From Hemerocallis citrina (lineage: Eukaryota > Streptophyta > Magnoliopsida > Asparagales > Asphodelaceae): a stretch of DNA of 64,000 bases. The notes beneath the pieces were generated by a model. That model was not told the origin of the DNA. It did not search any database and saw only the letters and a program-made list of their open reading frames with translations. Positions 34,105 to 45,450 of this stretch are shown here, piece after piece. A program made the position numbers and the translations under genes. The DNA lies in the NCBI GenBank assembly GCA_017893485.1, contig CM030361.1, positions 306,991,224 to 307,055,223 of the forward strand, in the 5' to 3' direction. The stretch's first letter is position 1; every line of letters begins with the position of its first letter.

Positions 34105-34360
34105 TATTTTTTCATCGTTTCCATCCAAGTAAGTTTAAGTTTGTCTCTACTTCTAACTCTACCATCAAATACTTATCAAATCACTCTTTCTAACGGAGAC
34201 ACTACTAACTACTTGATCTACGTGTGGCATGTCCAAACCACCTGAGGCGAGTCTCTCTTAACTTATCTTGGATATAAGCTATCTTTAGCATGTCTCGTAT
34301 ATGCTCATTTTTAATTCTATCATTCCTGGTTTTACCACACATCCATCTTAGTATCTTAAT
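34105..34360 (-). pseudogene. RTE LINE fragment (post-RT region), antisense
   Basis: Read on minus, it aligns with 10994-11120 of the RTE LINE: CTAAGATGGATGTGTGGTAA, GAGCATATACGAGACATGCT, CAAGATAAGTTAAGAGAGA and GTGGTTTGGACATGC. No 3' terminus or target duplication is evident. Confidence 0.85.
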
Positions 34361-34535
34361 CTTCTCTAATTGGACTGACAAATAAATAAATAAATAAAGT
34401 GGATCGAGGTTGTGAAAAACCAGTCACTTGAATAAAACTTCCAAGTTTGTTTTATAGAAAAATTAAAACTCCGAAGTTGTAAAAAAAATGATGAAATTTC
34501 TCTAATATTCTAACCGAGATCTAAGTTAAAAGTGC

Positions 34536-34825
34536 GGGGATCCAATACTGTTAATAACTCACGTTAACAAATACATAAACCTCGAAATGTGTTGATATCT
34601 TCGAAGATAACTAACATATTAGATTTATCGAGATCAACCCGTCGTAGTATATGAAAGTTTGATGTAAAAGAGCCAAGGAAATTGCACTAGTGTTCTAACA
34701 GGGTCGAAGGTCGAACCCAAGAGAATGAAGTTCCAATATTGTTAATACCTCTTGTTAACAAACCTACATTAGTACATGAACCTCGAAATGTGGTGACATA
34801 TGTAGTATGAGAGTTTGATGTGATC
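34536..34825. repeat. Diverged tandem duplication of about 180 bp
   Basis: CCAATA(C/T)TGTTAATA, GTTAACAAA and CCTCGAAATGTG(T/G)TGA recur at about 34550-34600 and 34730-34800. Confidence 0.7.
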
Positions 34826-34879
34826 TCCGTTGGCCTTGTTTGAACTGCTTGTTGGTATCTGTTGAGAATTCCCCTTGTC

Positions 34880-35375
34880 GGATTTGCTGAGTTTATGATG
34901 CAATCACAACAAACAAACACCAAGCAAATAGTAGATCAAATCACACACAAAAGCACACAATTTTTTTCCGAATTGGGTGAACTCTAATATGGGGGAGAAA
35001 AACAGGGATAATTTTCAACGAAAGAAAGGTAGAAGAGTTACAAATCTTACCATGACCCATTCTCAAGCCTCAGTTAAAATACTCGTTATTTACAATAGAG
35101 AAATCTTTTACCTCTCAGATGAGGTACTATTTTTATCTTTTTGGCACTTTTACTTCATTGAGATTTAGAAAAATCATATTTTGATATCTTATTACAATAA
35201 CCATCCGCTGTATTCTGATAAAATAATCATATGATCAGAACCATACGATCGTACTTGAAGAAGAAGTTGGGATTCAATCGAATCACCAAGACTAAGCCCA
35301 ATCCGCAACATAGTCGACTGGCATATAGGTAGTCGACTACAATGGATCCAAATCCACCCAGAGAGCAACAAAATT
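34880..35375. mobile_element. Copia LTR-like remnant
   Basis: CACAAAAGCACACAATTTTT followed by a TCCGAATT context resembles the LTR at 48266-48944 (AAAGCACACAATTTTGTCC). It also carries AGTCGACTGG and AGTCGACTAC (35314-35342), the palindromic motif of the young Copia. The boundaries are uncertain. Confidence 0.4.
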
Positions 35376-35379
35376 GCTT

Positions 35380-36006
35380 TTTTTGTTTGCCACTTTGCTG
35401 CTGGTCCCTTATTTGTCAATCTTCACTTCGTTTCCTCTCGTCTCTTCATTCGTCTTCTCTGTACATCGAATAACATAGATACCTGATGCTATTTGTTTTG
35501 GGGGTGTGGGGGCAGCAGGTGTGAGTTTTTGTAATTTGTGAAAGAGAAACTGTAAACTGGCATCGGTCCGGCCGTAGGGAGTAGGACCGACTCGGGGCTC
35601 GGGGTAGCAGTCGAAAGGTAGAGGTTGGGTGCTTGGCTCGGATCCAGTAGCTCGGCTCGGATCTTTGATGCTCGGCTTGGTCTTTTGTACCTGCACACTG
35701 CATGGAAACACCGGGAGAAGTCCCGGCGACAGGCCCTCCGACGATCTAGTCAGTCACTGAGAAAGAAACTGGGCATCTAGGGTTCAGGTGGGAAAAGATT
35801 GATTACCTTTCACAGTGAAAAGGGGCTTGGATATTTATAGGCAGAGGCAAACGAGTCTGGAACCCTAACAGGCCGGATCGGACCCGTTAGCCTATGGGCC
35901 TGAGCTGATCACGACCCGTTGGACTCTGGTTGACTTGATGATCACAGGAGAGAGGATCCAGAGGAGATCGGAGGGCTCTGATTTGTCCCACTCTATTTAT
36001 TCCACA
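35380..36006 (-). mobile_element. LTR-like segment with minus-strand TATA box
   Basis: On the minus strand, GTTGGGGGCC (polypurine-like, 36011-36020) is followed closely by TGTGGAATAAATAG, a possible LTR start at 36006. CTATAAATAT at 35831-35840 is a good TATA box for leftward transcription. The gag-like gene at 36181-38343 on the same strand lies just upstream, so this would be the 3' LTR. No 5' LTR partner was found to the right. Confidence 0.42.
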
Positions 36007-36180
36007 CCATAGGCCCCCAACTCCTGTAGGGCTGGGCTAGGCCAATTGTGAAGGAGTAGTTGGTTTCCAGGGAGAATAGTGGGAAGAGAGCTTCTTTGGC
36101 TCGGGTCGATTAGGGTCGACACTGAGCTGGAGTGAGTTTCGGTGGCCGAGCGTGAGGGTATACTGCCGAGCGTCGTTGAC

Positions 36181-37089
36181 CTAGTCCGGGTAATTCCCAC
36201 GGTGAAGGCTGAAGGGGGTCAGTTCGGAGTGTCGAAAGTGGGAGAGATCGCCGTGCCGAGGTTGCCGTGGTTGAGAGGGGCTCAGTGCCTTGTTGTACAC
36301 CTCATTTTGGGCCTCGATGACCATGTCTTGGGCCTTCAAGGTCAGCAACACCTTCTCCACCTCAAACGCCTTCCTCAGCGTCGCCTCCTTCCTCTGCCCG
36401 TCGTCGGCCATCGAGGCTAGGTCGGCCTTCAGGGCCTGCTCTCGCTTCATCGAGGCGTCTAGAGCAGTCTTCAGGTCCATCATCTCGCATTTAAAGTGGT
36501 TGGTCTTGCTCCACTCATACTTCAGCTCCAGGTCGTGGATCCTCATCACCTGGTTGCCGGACATGCAAGCCTACAGTCGAGGTAAAAACACTTGAGTAGA
36601 AACAAATCGTGAAGAACAAATGCGTAAAGACAAAAATACAAAGCCTTGAAATTTACCTGCACGCTCGCCTGAGCCCACCTCATGTAGGCCGACTCGAGGG
36701 TGTCAGCACTCATGCTTTGCCGATCCCGAGGCGTGGCCATCTTGTCCACGAATTCCATGGCAATCGGACCCTCGGTCACGGTATCCCCCTTCCGAATGGA
36801 CCAGTTCGGGGCCCAAGGCTGAAGCCCTTCTTCCCCGACCATGGTTTGGGCGTCGATGCGGCGGGGAGGGACACCCCCTTGCACGATCTCCAACACCTTC
36901 GAGGTTTGGAGCTCGGCACGATCGCGGTCTCCTTCGCCTGACCGGACCGCACCCTCTTCGCCCTCGGCTCGAGCTGAGCCTCGGAAGCTGACTTGGAAGG
37001 GGCCCCCGACTGCTTCCCCTTATCAAATTGCTCTGTCTTCTGCTTCTTCAGGGCGAGCCTCCTCTTCTTGATCGCCTCGGGGTCCATCT
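36181..37089 (-). pseudogene. Gypsy-type gag-like gene, 3' exons (coiled coil)
   Basis: The exon from 37089 begins QMDPEAIKKRRLALKKQK after a clean TGCAG acceptor. A frameshift near 36900 moves the frame to VLEIVQGGVPPRRIDA...AYMRWAQASVQ. A donor (CAG/GTAAAT) at 36658 and an acceptor at 36570 lead to MSGNQVMRIHDLELKYEWSK, then an Ala/Lys/Glu-rich coiled-coil-like stretch ending at 36181. The exon-intron pattern with this protein type is common in plant gypsy-related gag-like genes. Confidence 0.65.
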
Positions 37090-37163
37090 CTGCAGAAAAA
37101 TCCATTAAAAAGCGATGAGCACAAAAGAGGATTACTAAAAGAAAAAATGAACAAAAAACATAC

Positions 37164-37959
37164 GAGACGGGGCGGGGCTCAGTCCGTCGCGGGCCATATG
37201 ACTCTCTGTCACCTTCGACCAACTTATATTGTGGCTCTTACGAAGACGCTCCACGAAGGCCCACTCCTCGACCGAAAGATCACCCTTCTTGGGACCCTTG
37301 AAATTGGGCTTGTAGAAGTTCCACCGAGTCGGGATCTCCCATGGCTCGTCGCTCTGGACGACGAAGTATTTCTTCATCCATTCCTTTATCGAGTCGGGGT
37401 GGCCATACACGATCTTGCCCCCGCTCCGAGACGATACGTAATAAATCCCCTCGAACTCCCCCGACGAGCTAACTCCCAGCATAGCTTGGAAGATGTTCAG
37501 CCTCAGCGGCACTATTCTCTCTTCGCACAGCAAGATGAAGCTCACCATCTGCTTCCACGAGTTCGGCCCAAACTGCATCGGGCATAGCGAGGCCCAATTT
37601 AGAACTTCGCGGATGAAGGGATGGATGGGCAGCCTCAGCCCCGATGAGAACGCGCCCACAGGGAAGACGTTGTACCAGGGCGCCAGAGGGTCGGTAAGCC
37701 TGAGGCCGGCGCTGGGAACCATCAACTTGAACTCCCTCCCAATAAAGTAGCTCGCTCGGATCAATGACAAGTCCTCCCCTTTCAAAATCAAGGGGCTATC
37801 GTCCATCTTGATCTTTACCCGACTCGGCGAGGAGGGCTGTATCTCGTAACGGACCAAGTCCTCGACGTCGTCCGGATACTTCCTAATCGACCGCGGCTGA
37901 GGCAAGAACGGGACTTCTAGCTTTCGGAGAGCTACCGCCTTATCCGGACTACTGGGCAT
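37164..37959 (-). pseudogene. Putative 'gypsy-type transposase' domain (PF04195-like)
   Basis: The frame reads VPFLPQPRSIRKYPDDVEDL, then SAGLRLTDPLAPWYNVFPVGAFSSGLRLPIHPFIREVLNWA, then PNSWKQMVSFILLCEERIVPLRLNIFQAML, then GHPDSIKEWMKKYFVVQ. The PxGAFSxGLRLPxHPF block marks the plant family named 'transposase (putative), gypsy type'. Despite the name it is gag-like, and its function is unknown. It is joined to the next exon by a GTATGT donor at 37163. It is separated from the upstream ORF only by an in-frame TAG. Confidence 0.82.
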
Positions 37960-37962
37960 TGT

Positions 37963-38343
37963 CTACTTCATCTTCTTCTTACGTGCCTTAGGAGCCTTCT
38001 CGGGCGACGGAGTCGATAGCGGCTCGAGGATGGAAGCCCTCGAGGAGGAGCCCATTCCCTCGGCCTGTTCACCCATCGCCCGGGCACCCTCGGCGGCTCT
38101 CGCCCCCTCGGTGGGGGACCCTCTGGGAGATTCTTCCTCCTCATCCTCGTCGTCAATGGCTTCGACGGGGGGCTCATCTTCCTCCGAGTCGCTGCCCTCA
38201 ACTACAAATGGCTTGCGGGTGCGCAACGGATGCACGGCCAGCACTTCCTCTTCCGTATCCCAAGAAGTCGAAGAGTCTGACAAACCGGTGTTTGTACCAC
38301 TGCCAGGGGTTGAGGCGAAGGAGCCGGACTGAGCCATAGACAT
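37963..38343 (-). pseudogene. Acidic Ser/Glu-rich N-terminal part of the gag-like gene
   Basis: It begins MSMAQSGSFASTPGSG, continues with EGSDSEEDEPPVEAIDDEDEEEE and ends KAPKARKKKMK before TAG at 37963-37965. The TAG is in frame with the PF04195-like ORF (ACA then ATG follow). A GAGAGA-rich leader lies upstream (38435-38456). Either the TAG is a CAG-to-TAG mutation or the two proteins were separate. Confidence 0.68.
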
Positions 38344-38552
38344 ATTAAAAAGTACTAACCTAAGTGAAGTTTAACGAAAGATAGCCGGAAAGCTCGTCGA
38401 TGGTGACGGAAAACTTCTAGAGGGAGAAGCTCTAGATTTTAGAGAGAGAGAGAGAAAGTGAGAAATGAGAAAGGGGGAGGAGGATGCTCTATGTAGAGGA
38501 TCGAAACTCCTCGATTCTCGCAAAAGCGGTTCCTGTAATGGCTAAGGGAATC

Positions 38553-39566
38553 TCCTCGCCGACCCCCCAAGCCTCGACGCTCAACAGCTATCTCGAGCAC
38601 AGGGGTAGCTTTCATAAGCCAAGTCCTTTAGGCTCGCCTCTCCTCGCCGACCCCCCTAAGACTCGTCGCTCGATCTTGATCTCGAGCACAGGGTAGCTTT
38701 CACGAGCCAAGTCTCTTGGACTCGTCTTCGCCTGCCGACCCCCTGAGCCTCGACGCTCGACCTTGATCTCGAGCACAGGGGTAACTTTCACAAGCCAAGT
38801 CCCTTGGGCTCGCCCCTCCTCGCCGACCCCCCTAAGCCTCGACGCTCGTCCTTGATCTCGAGCACAGGGGCAGCTTTCACAAGCCACGTTTCTTGGGCTT
38901 GTCTTCGCCTGCCGATCCCCTGAGCCTCGACGCTCGATCTTGATTTCGAGCACAGTAGTAGCTTTCACAAGCCAAGTCTCTTAGGCTCGTCTTTGCTTGC
39001 CGACCCCCCGAGCCTCGATGCTCGACCTTGATCTCGAGCACAGAGATAGCTTTCACAAGCCAAGTCTCTTATGCTCATCTTCGCCTGCCGACCTCCTGAG
39101 CCCCGACGCTCGACCTTGATCTCGAGCATAGGGGTGGCTTTTACACGCCAAGTCTCTTGGGCTCGTCTTCGCCTACCGACCCCCTGAGCCTCGACGATCT
39201 CGAGCACAGGGGTGGCTTTCACATGCCAAGTTCCTTGGGCTCGTCTTCGCCTACTGACTCCCTAAGCCTCAACGCTCGACCTTGATCTTGAGCACAGAGG
39301 TAGCTTTTACAAGTCAAGTCTCTTGGGTTCGTCTTCGCCTGCCGACCTCCTGAGCCTCGACGCTCGACCTCGATCTTGAGCACAGGAGTAGCTTTCACAA
39401 GCCAAGTTCCTTGGGCTCGTCTTTGCCTACCGACCCTCTGAGCCTCGATGCTCGACCTTGATCTCGAGCATAGAGATAGCTTTCACAAGCCAAGTCTTCT
39501 ATGCTCGTCTTCGCCTGCTGACCTGCTGAGCCTTGACGCTCGATCTTGACCTTTGATCTCGAGCAC
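38553..39566. repeat. 88-bp minisatellite, about 11.5 units
   Basis: The unit contains CGACGCTCGACCTTGATCTC, then GAGCACAGGGGTAGCTTTCA, then CAAGCCAAGTCTCTTGGGCT, then CGTCTTCGCCTGCCGACCCC. GAGCACAG-type landmarks recur every 87-89 bp, with one shortened unit at about 39186. On the minus strand long stretches lack stops, giving repetitive ORFs; since 88 is not a multiple of three these are not treated as a gene. It lies upstream of the gag-like gene, where a 5' LTR or leader would be expected. Confidence 0.93.
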
Positions 39567-40029
39567 AATACCCAACAGTATCTCTATGAAACAACCTTTA
39601 AATACTTACTTATAGTGACTAGAAGTTACCTACGGCTACGTATAATTAACTATTGCTAAAAAGATTATAAAGAAAGTTGTCGGTACGATGGTATCAAAGA
39701 CTAGTAATTAGAGTTGATGTGATCATCATTTTTTAATCAAATGAATCAGTCTCCAAATCACAGCCTTTATTTAGTTAAGATTATGAGGGGTGAGTGATTA
39801 ATAGGGGAATCTTTAGGGGTCACATCACCTATATTGTTATGATTTGGCATTTAGTTTATCACTAGGCTTTATTGATGTTTGCTAATTTTTTGTCACCAGT
39901 ATTTTAAGATTAGTGAGATATCATAGGGAAAAAAACTTCTACAATTACATTGGTTCAAATTGTGTTCATTTCCTTCATTATGACCATATATCATGACCTT
40001 TTATTTTTAATATATCATAACCTTGCTAT
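39567..40029. other. Unassigned AT-rich DNA
   Basis: No gene or element is recognised between the minisatellite and hAT MITE copy D. Confidence 0.45.
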
Positions 40030-40235
40030 CAAGGCCGGCCCTGAGTTTTCGGGATCCGAGACAAAAGACCCAAACAATTATTTTTGAAAGCTTCTAATAA
40101 CAATATAATTTTTTTACGTGTAAAATACGTGTCTATATTTACAAGGGAAATACAAATTTAGGATTCCTAAAATTGCAAAAAATCCGGGGATCCGAGGTGG
40201 CCGCCTCACCAGCCTCGAGATGGGGGCCGGCCCTG
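40030..40235 (-). mobile_element. hAT MITE, GGGCCGGCCC family, copy D
   Basis: The termini are CAAGGCCGGCCCTG and GGGGGCCGGCCCTG. A perfect 8-bp duplication, cttgctat, flanks it (40022-40029, 40236-40243). The interior matches copies A-C in inverted orientation. Confidence 0.94.
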
Positions 40236-40243
40236 CTTGCTAT

Positions 40244-41623
40244 TGTACTTTTAAATCGATCAATTAACAGTCATATGTTGTTCTAAAAAATCATATACAA
40301 AGAATAATGTTCTATTTAATAAGAAACATGCTAATTATACTAATACTACTAAAGTACTTTTGTACTGCTTTTGTATTGAGACAAATATATAAATCTAACC
40401 AAGTAAATAATGAATGCATAGTCCATACCAAATATGCCAATATTTTTCTCAATCACTACTACTACTATATAACTGTTATATTCCTTTTAAAATTCTTCTA
40501 CAAAATAATTAAGAAGCTAATATTTGGTTCAATTTTTTAGGTACAAATTTCATGCAGAGGGCAACCCCTTCTCCCCTTCCAAACACTCCATCATGTTAGA
40601 AACAGCATCTGGTGTCTAAACCAGGAAGTCACTTTCCACCCTGATTCACCCTCTTCTGATCATGTCATGACACTTCAATACAGTAGAAGCCCGTAGATTT
40701 TTTTTTTTGTTTTCCCCGGTTCTTTTTCTTTTTCCTTTGTCTTTCACCGATATCTCTGGTGTATAATTACTGACTTCTGTTGTTTCATTCTCGCTGTTTC
40801 CACTTCTGATTCTTTTTGAGGAAAGAACTTGGAAGTGCACCAAGATCGCGAAGGAAGGAAGTGTACTTCCAAGCTTTTCATGGCTCGACACGATTTTTTT
40901 TTTTCGCTTTCTAATCCACTAATTGCAATTCCAACTTGTGATTGTTTCAAAAGCAATCGGCTGAATGAAAAGAGGACTTGGTTTTTGTTGATGTAATGTG
41001 TGGTATCTGATATACTGTATGTGAAATGTATTTGCCACCAAATTAGGTACCTACATGCCAAAAAAAAATCAAATTAAAAGCTATCATCATCATCATCATC
41101 AAACAATGAATGAGTTCTTCTCAACTCAAACCGACACAATGTCTACTATGCAATGCCAACCGTGCTTGGTTCCGCATCGTTATCTCATAAGTTCCGCATC
41201 ATTATCTCAAAAGTGACCGGTAGGTGAAAATGGCTCTCGATTGACATATAAAGTATACCAACTTGGTAAACAATGATTCAAAACAAGTCAATAACATTTC
41301 TTCAGATTGAGATATAACCCGGGGAAGATGACAGCGTCAATGCAGATGTAGTACTGATGTAGTACTGAACCGCCATGGAGTATTATACTGCTGAAATCAA
41401 AATACAGCGAAAGACGTGAATTATATGTATAAGTTAGCAAAATAACTACAACAACATAACAAATCTATATGAACAGTTGAAATAAACATTCCCACAGTAA
41501 CAAAATTGACCAAAACCATGGGCCCGATTGTGAAGCAGAACCAACAGTTGGCCACACCCTAACATACGGAGGGAATTCGAAAAAGAACAAAGGCACAGTG
41601 GATTTGATCATATCTTTAGGATC
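40244..41623. other. Unassigned intergenic DNA
   Basis: There are short ORFs without recognisable domains, a (CAT)n run at about 41084-41100, and a TGATGTAGTAC tandem repeat near 41345. Confidence 0.45.
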
Positions 41624-42549
41624 GCCCACATTAGGGATGGCAACCGGGCGGAGTTGACCCGCGACCTGCCCACTCGAACCCGGCCCACAAATAGGCGGTT
41701 CGGGTCCGGGTTGAATGCGTAGGTCGACCCGGGTCGAAAAATTAGAAAATCCAACCCGCTCGACCCGACCTGCGAATCCATTGACCAAATCAAACCCGCA
41801 CGCAACCCGCAACCTGACCCATAGGTTTAGACCCGTTTGACCCACACGGGTCGAACGGGCCAAAATCGCAAAAAAAAACAAAGCCAACGGCTCTGTTTTC
41901 GGCTGTTGGGTTGTTTTTTATTTTATTTTAAATACCTCCTTAATTCAATCTAAGAATTTCCACACATTACTCTCTTACTCTCTCTTCTAATACTACTACC
42001 CAATTCAATCTCAATTCAATCAAACTTTTTCAACAAAGAAGCTAGCAACAAAGAAGTGAAAATTTTCGATCGTACCGAATTGTGTTGATTCAACTCAACA
42101 ACATCTACTTCAACTCCTCCAACAAAGAAACTCTCTCTTTCAATGACTACCAGACTGCGTGACGTCGTGACTATGTCTACTACATTTTTCTACTTCTATT
42201 TTCTCTCTCATTTCTATATTCGATTATCCGCGAAGTACGGTATCAAAATTTCACAACCCTTATTTTGTCTAGATTTTTTTGTTGTAGTTCTAATTTTTTG
42301 TATCATATTTGTTTGTTGGTTTTTCGCTTTTCTCTCTCTCAACCATCCTATTGTTTTTTAGATTTTATTTTTTAACATATACCTCCTAGATTATTTTGTA
42401 CAATTTCATATACACTAGTAAAACACTAGAAATCGTTTTTTTCTCACACACACTATTACCATGTCTAGATCACGAGGTAGCGGCCGAGGCCAAAGTGAAC
42501 AAGGCCTCCAATAGTACCTCATATAGAGCTCGAATTTATACCGAATCCT

Positions 42550-42840
42550 ATGATAGGATCTCACGATGTCCCTTCATACGACATAGAAGAAGAAATGCAT
42601 AATATTGACACACAAACACAACAAACCGAACCCACTAGTAGTAAAAAAACTAGAGGAAAAACAAGTGATTGTCACAGATTTTATGACTATATCCCCGTTG
42701 AGAATAATTTGGGTGCAGAACGTAAGATTTGTAAATATTGTGACAAGAATTACAAATAGAAGAAAGGTGAGGGAACATGCACAATTAAACGACACATTTT
42801 AAATGTACATAAAGAATTAGTACAAGACCATCAGGGCTAA
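42550..42840 (+). pseudogene. hAT transposase BED zinc-finger region
   Basis: The frame shows ERKICKYCDKNYK, a TAG, then KKGEGTCTIKRHILNVH. C-x2-C followed by H-x4-H is the BED finger pattern. The TAG falls where BED fingers usually have Trp, fitting a TGG-to-TAG transition. A stop follows at about 42838. Confidence 0.82.
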
Positions 42841-43073
42841 TAAAAAATCAACCCGAGAACCGGACAAATAGATAGCCAAACCACATGATCCCGAACATGT
42901 TCATCGAAAAATGACCCGACTAGTTATTAAGAATGAACTACATTTTTCCTATTCCGAGAGTAGGAATGTAGAGTTTTTCAACCAAAATGTACTAAATCCA
43001 CATTTTAGAAGAATTTCTAGAAACACACTAAAGTCCAATTGTTTTAAACTTTTACGACGAAAGGAGACACTTA

Positions 43074-43977
43074 GGTAGTGTTTGGCCCAGCTTAAAATTA
43101 GCTTAGCTTCTTCTTTAGAAGGAGAAGCTGGGCCAAACACATATTTTGAAAAGCCCAAAAAAAGTAGAAGTAGCTTATTTTTTATTAAGAAAAGGAGCTT
43201 GAAAAGAAGCCATCCATATCTACTTCTGGCTTCTGGCTTCTCCTTCTCTTCTTTTTTTTTTTACCCAAAACCAAATATCAAAAAAATTCATCTGCCCCTA
43301 CCCCTTCCCCTTCCCCTCATAACAACTTCGATCCCAATCCATCAAAAACCCAGCCATCGCCGTCTTCCTCCTCATTCTCTCCCTCTCCCTTCTTCCTCCT
43401 CGTCCCGAATCTAAAAGCAAAAAATGTGGAGATCCAAAGTTCGCGCCTTTCTCCTCCTCACCTCCCGCCACTCTCCTCTTCGGCGACGAAATCGCTGTTG
43501 AGAGTGATGAGAAAGTGAAAACGTCTGCTGCGGTTGGTCTTCTTGTGATTGTGGGATTTGATTATGTGTTGGGGAAGGAGAAATGGGTTTTGATACTTCA
43601 ATTTTTTTGTAAAGATTTTTTTTACAAAATATAAAAGTATAAAGATTGTTGACAGTGATTGTTAAGATTTTTTTTACAGATTTTTTTTACAAAATCTGTT
43701 GAGAGTGATTGTTCTGAGCTTAAAAAATATAAAGATTTTTTTTAAAATTTGATAACTTATATTTTATTCTTAAATAAAATCAAAAACTTAAGTTAAGTAT
43801 AAAAGTAGCTTACAATTGATATCTTATGCCAAACAACTTCTAGCTTAAAAGTAACTTTAAAGTTAAAAAAAAAGCTGACTATCCAAACAGCTTCAGCTTT
43901 TAATTTCAAAGCTGTACTTTCTAGCTTCTCCTTCTGAAGTAGCTTTAAAGCTAAAAAAAGCTAGGCCAAACGCACCC
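43074..43977. mobile_element. MITE nested in the hAT transposase gene
   Basis: The left end is GGTAGTGTTTGGCCCAGCTT and the right end inverted is GGGTGCGTTTGGCCTAGCTT (16/20). TTA flanks both sides (43071-43073, 43978-43980), so it is probably Harbinger-like. The left subterminal region is itself a palindrome (AGCTTCTTCTTTAGAAGGAGAAGCT, about 43104-43128). Confidence 0.82.
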
Positions 43978-43980
43978 TTA

Positions 43981-45450
43981 ATTGCACTATTGTATTCTTT
44001 AACTTGTAGAGTATCGTTAGCTTCTGATTGTTGAAAAGGTTGTAACGATATTTCGATGATGGGCTTAACTTGTCATTGGATATATAGTGACTGAATGATT
44101 CAAAGAGAACCATTTCACTTTTACCGTATTCCCATAGTAGACTAGTTATTTCAATACGTATTTTAGAAGTTTGTGATTTATATCATATTCGTGATAAAAT
44201 TTTTACTATTAGTTCTGATAATGTATCTAACAACAATGCTTCGATTAGTACATTAGAAACACAATTAGGTCATCCATGTAATGAAAATTTTCAAGTTAGA
44301 TGTGTGTGTCATATTTTAAATTTATGTGTATAAGATGCATTGAAAGTAGCCGATTCATATATAATTGCAATTAAAAATTGTGTATATTTTATTGCTTTGG
44401 GTGAACCTATGCTTCAAGAATTTAAAGGATGATGTCAAGCTAGGAGAATACATTTTAAAAATTTTCCTAAAGATGTTAAACACCGATGGAATTCTACTTT
44501 CGATTTACTAAATTTTGTTACTCAAACATAGATATTATAAACGATTTGTCTTGCAAAAAACATTATAAAAAAAAAATCGATGACTCCCCGATCATGATAT
44601 TTTGGCAAATCTTAATTATAATTTTTGGAACATTTTAAAACCGCAATTATTAAGTTTTCTACAACTTATGATTCTACTTTTAATAGTATTTTTATTTCAA
44701 TCATTAATATGATGAAAACTTTTCAAGAAATGATTCAGACGAATACATTAGCCATATTGTTGTTCACGCTTATACAAAAATTTTGAAGTATTTTAATCCT
44801 CCTCCTATGTTGTATTGTATTGCTACTATTATGGATCCTTGTATCAAATTAGTAGGTACGAAAAGTTTGATTGAAATATTTTTTACTTCACATGGAGATG
44901 ATTCCGAATATGATTGTAATAAATTTTTAGCTAGCTTTGAATCGACATTGAATAATTTATATGATTACTATGATAGAATTTTTGCATCTAGTAGTACAAC
45001 TAGTATAGTTATTTCTTCGCCTTCTACTTCTAGAGATAAGGGTAAGAGTATATTAGAAGATGTAATTGCTAATTTACTTGCTCGTATTCAATCAAAAAAA
45101 CCTAAGACTAATGCACCAAATGAATTAAATTGGTATAATCAACAAGAAAGTGAGTTCTAGTACTAAGATTGAAGTGGTACAATGGTGGAAACAACATGAA
45201 TTTTTAGTCCTATTATTTCACATATGGCTAGAGATCTACTAATTCCTTCTGTCTCCACAGTTGCTTCAGAAAGTGCTTTTTTTTACAAATAACAGAGTTC
45301 TAACATATTACAAGAATCGCTTGAAATCGAATTCGTTGGAGATGTTCGTGTGCACTGAATATTGGATGAAGGCAGAAGACATGACTAAAGAAAAATCGAC
45401 ATTTACATCAATAAGTGGAAGCAACTCGGCTGAAGTCCAACAACAAGATT
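43981..45450 (+). pseudogene. hAT transposase C-terminal remnants
   Basis: Frames broken by many stops include LNTDGILLS-like catalytic-region scraps. The clearer piece is 44783-45160: MKYFNPPPMLYCIATIMDPCIKL, matching the hAT 'K(Y)W...AxxLDPRxKL' block. After a frame change, a dimerisation-like segment (SENAFFTNNRVLTYYKNRLK-type, 45261-45452) follows, with a WMKAED-type end. Confidence 0.78.

Noticed and set aside
35409..35711. Overlapping minus ORFs (MFPCSVQVQ..., MQCAGTKDQ...)
   Set aside because: They fall in the LTR-like segment downstream of a TATA box. No conserved domain, so they are treated as leader sequence.
36142..36941. Plus-strand ORFs opposite the gag-like gene
   Set aside because: They are antisense shadows of the gypsy-type gag exons in GC-rich DNA.
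38612..39222. Repetitive ORFs (KATPVLEIKVERRGSGGRQAK) on minus
   Set aside because: They read through the 88-bp minisatellite. The unit is not a multiple of three, so no consistent protein repeat exists.
38553..39566. CRISPR-like regular spacing
   Set aside because: Units are contiguous and similar throughout with no unique spacers, and the DNA is a plant genome.
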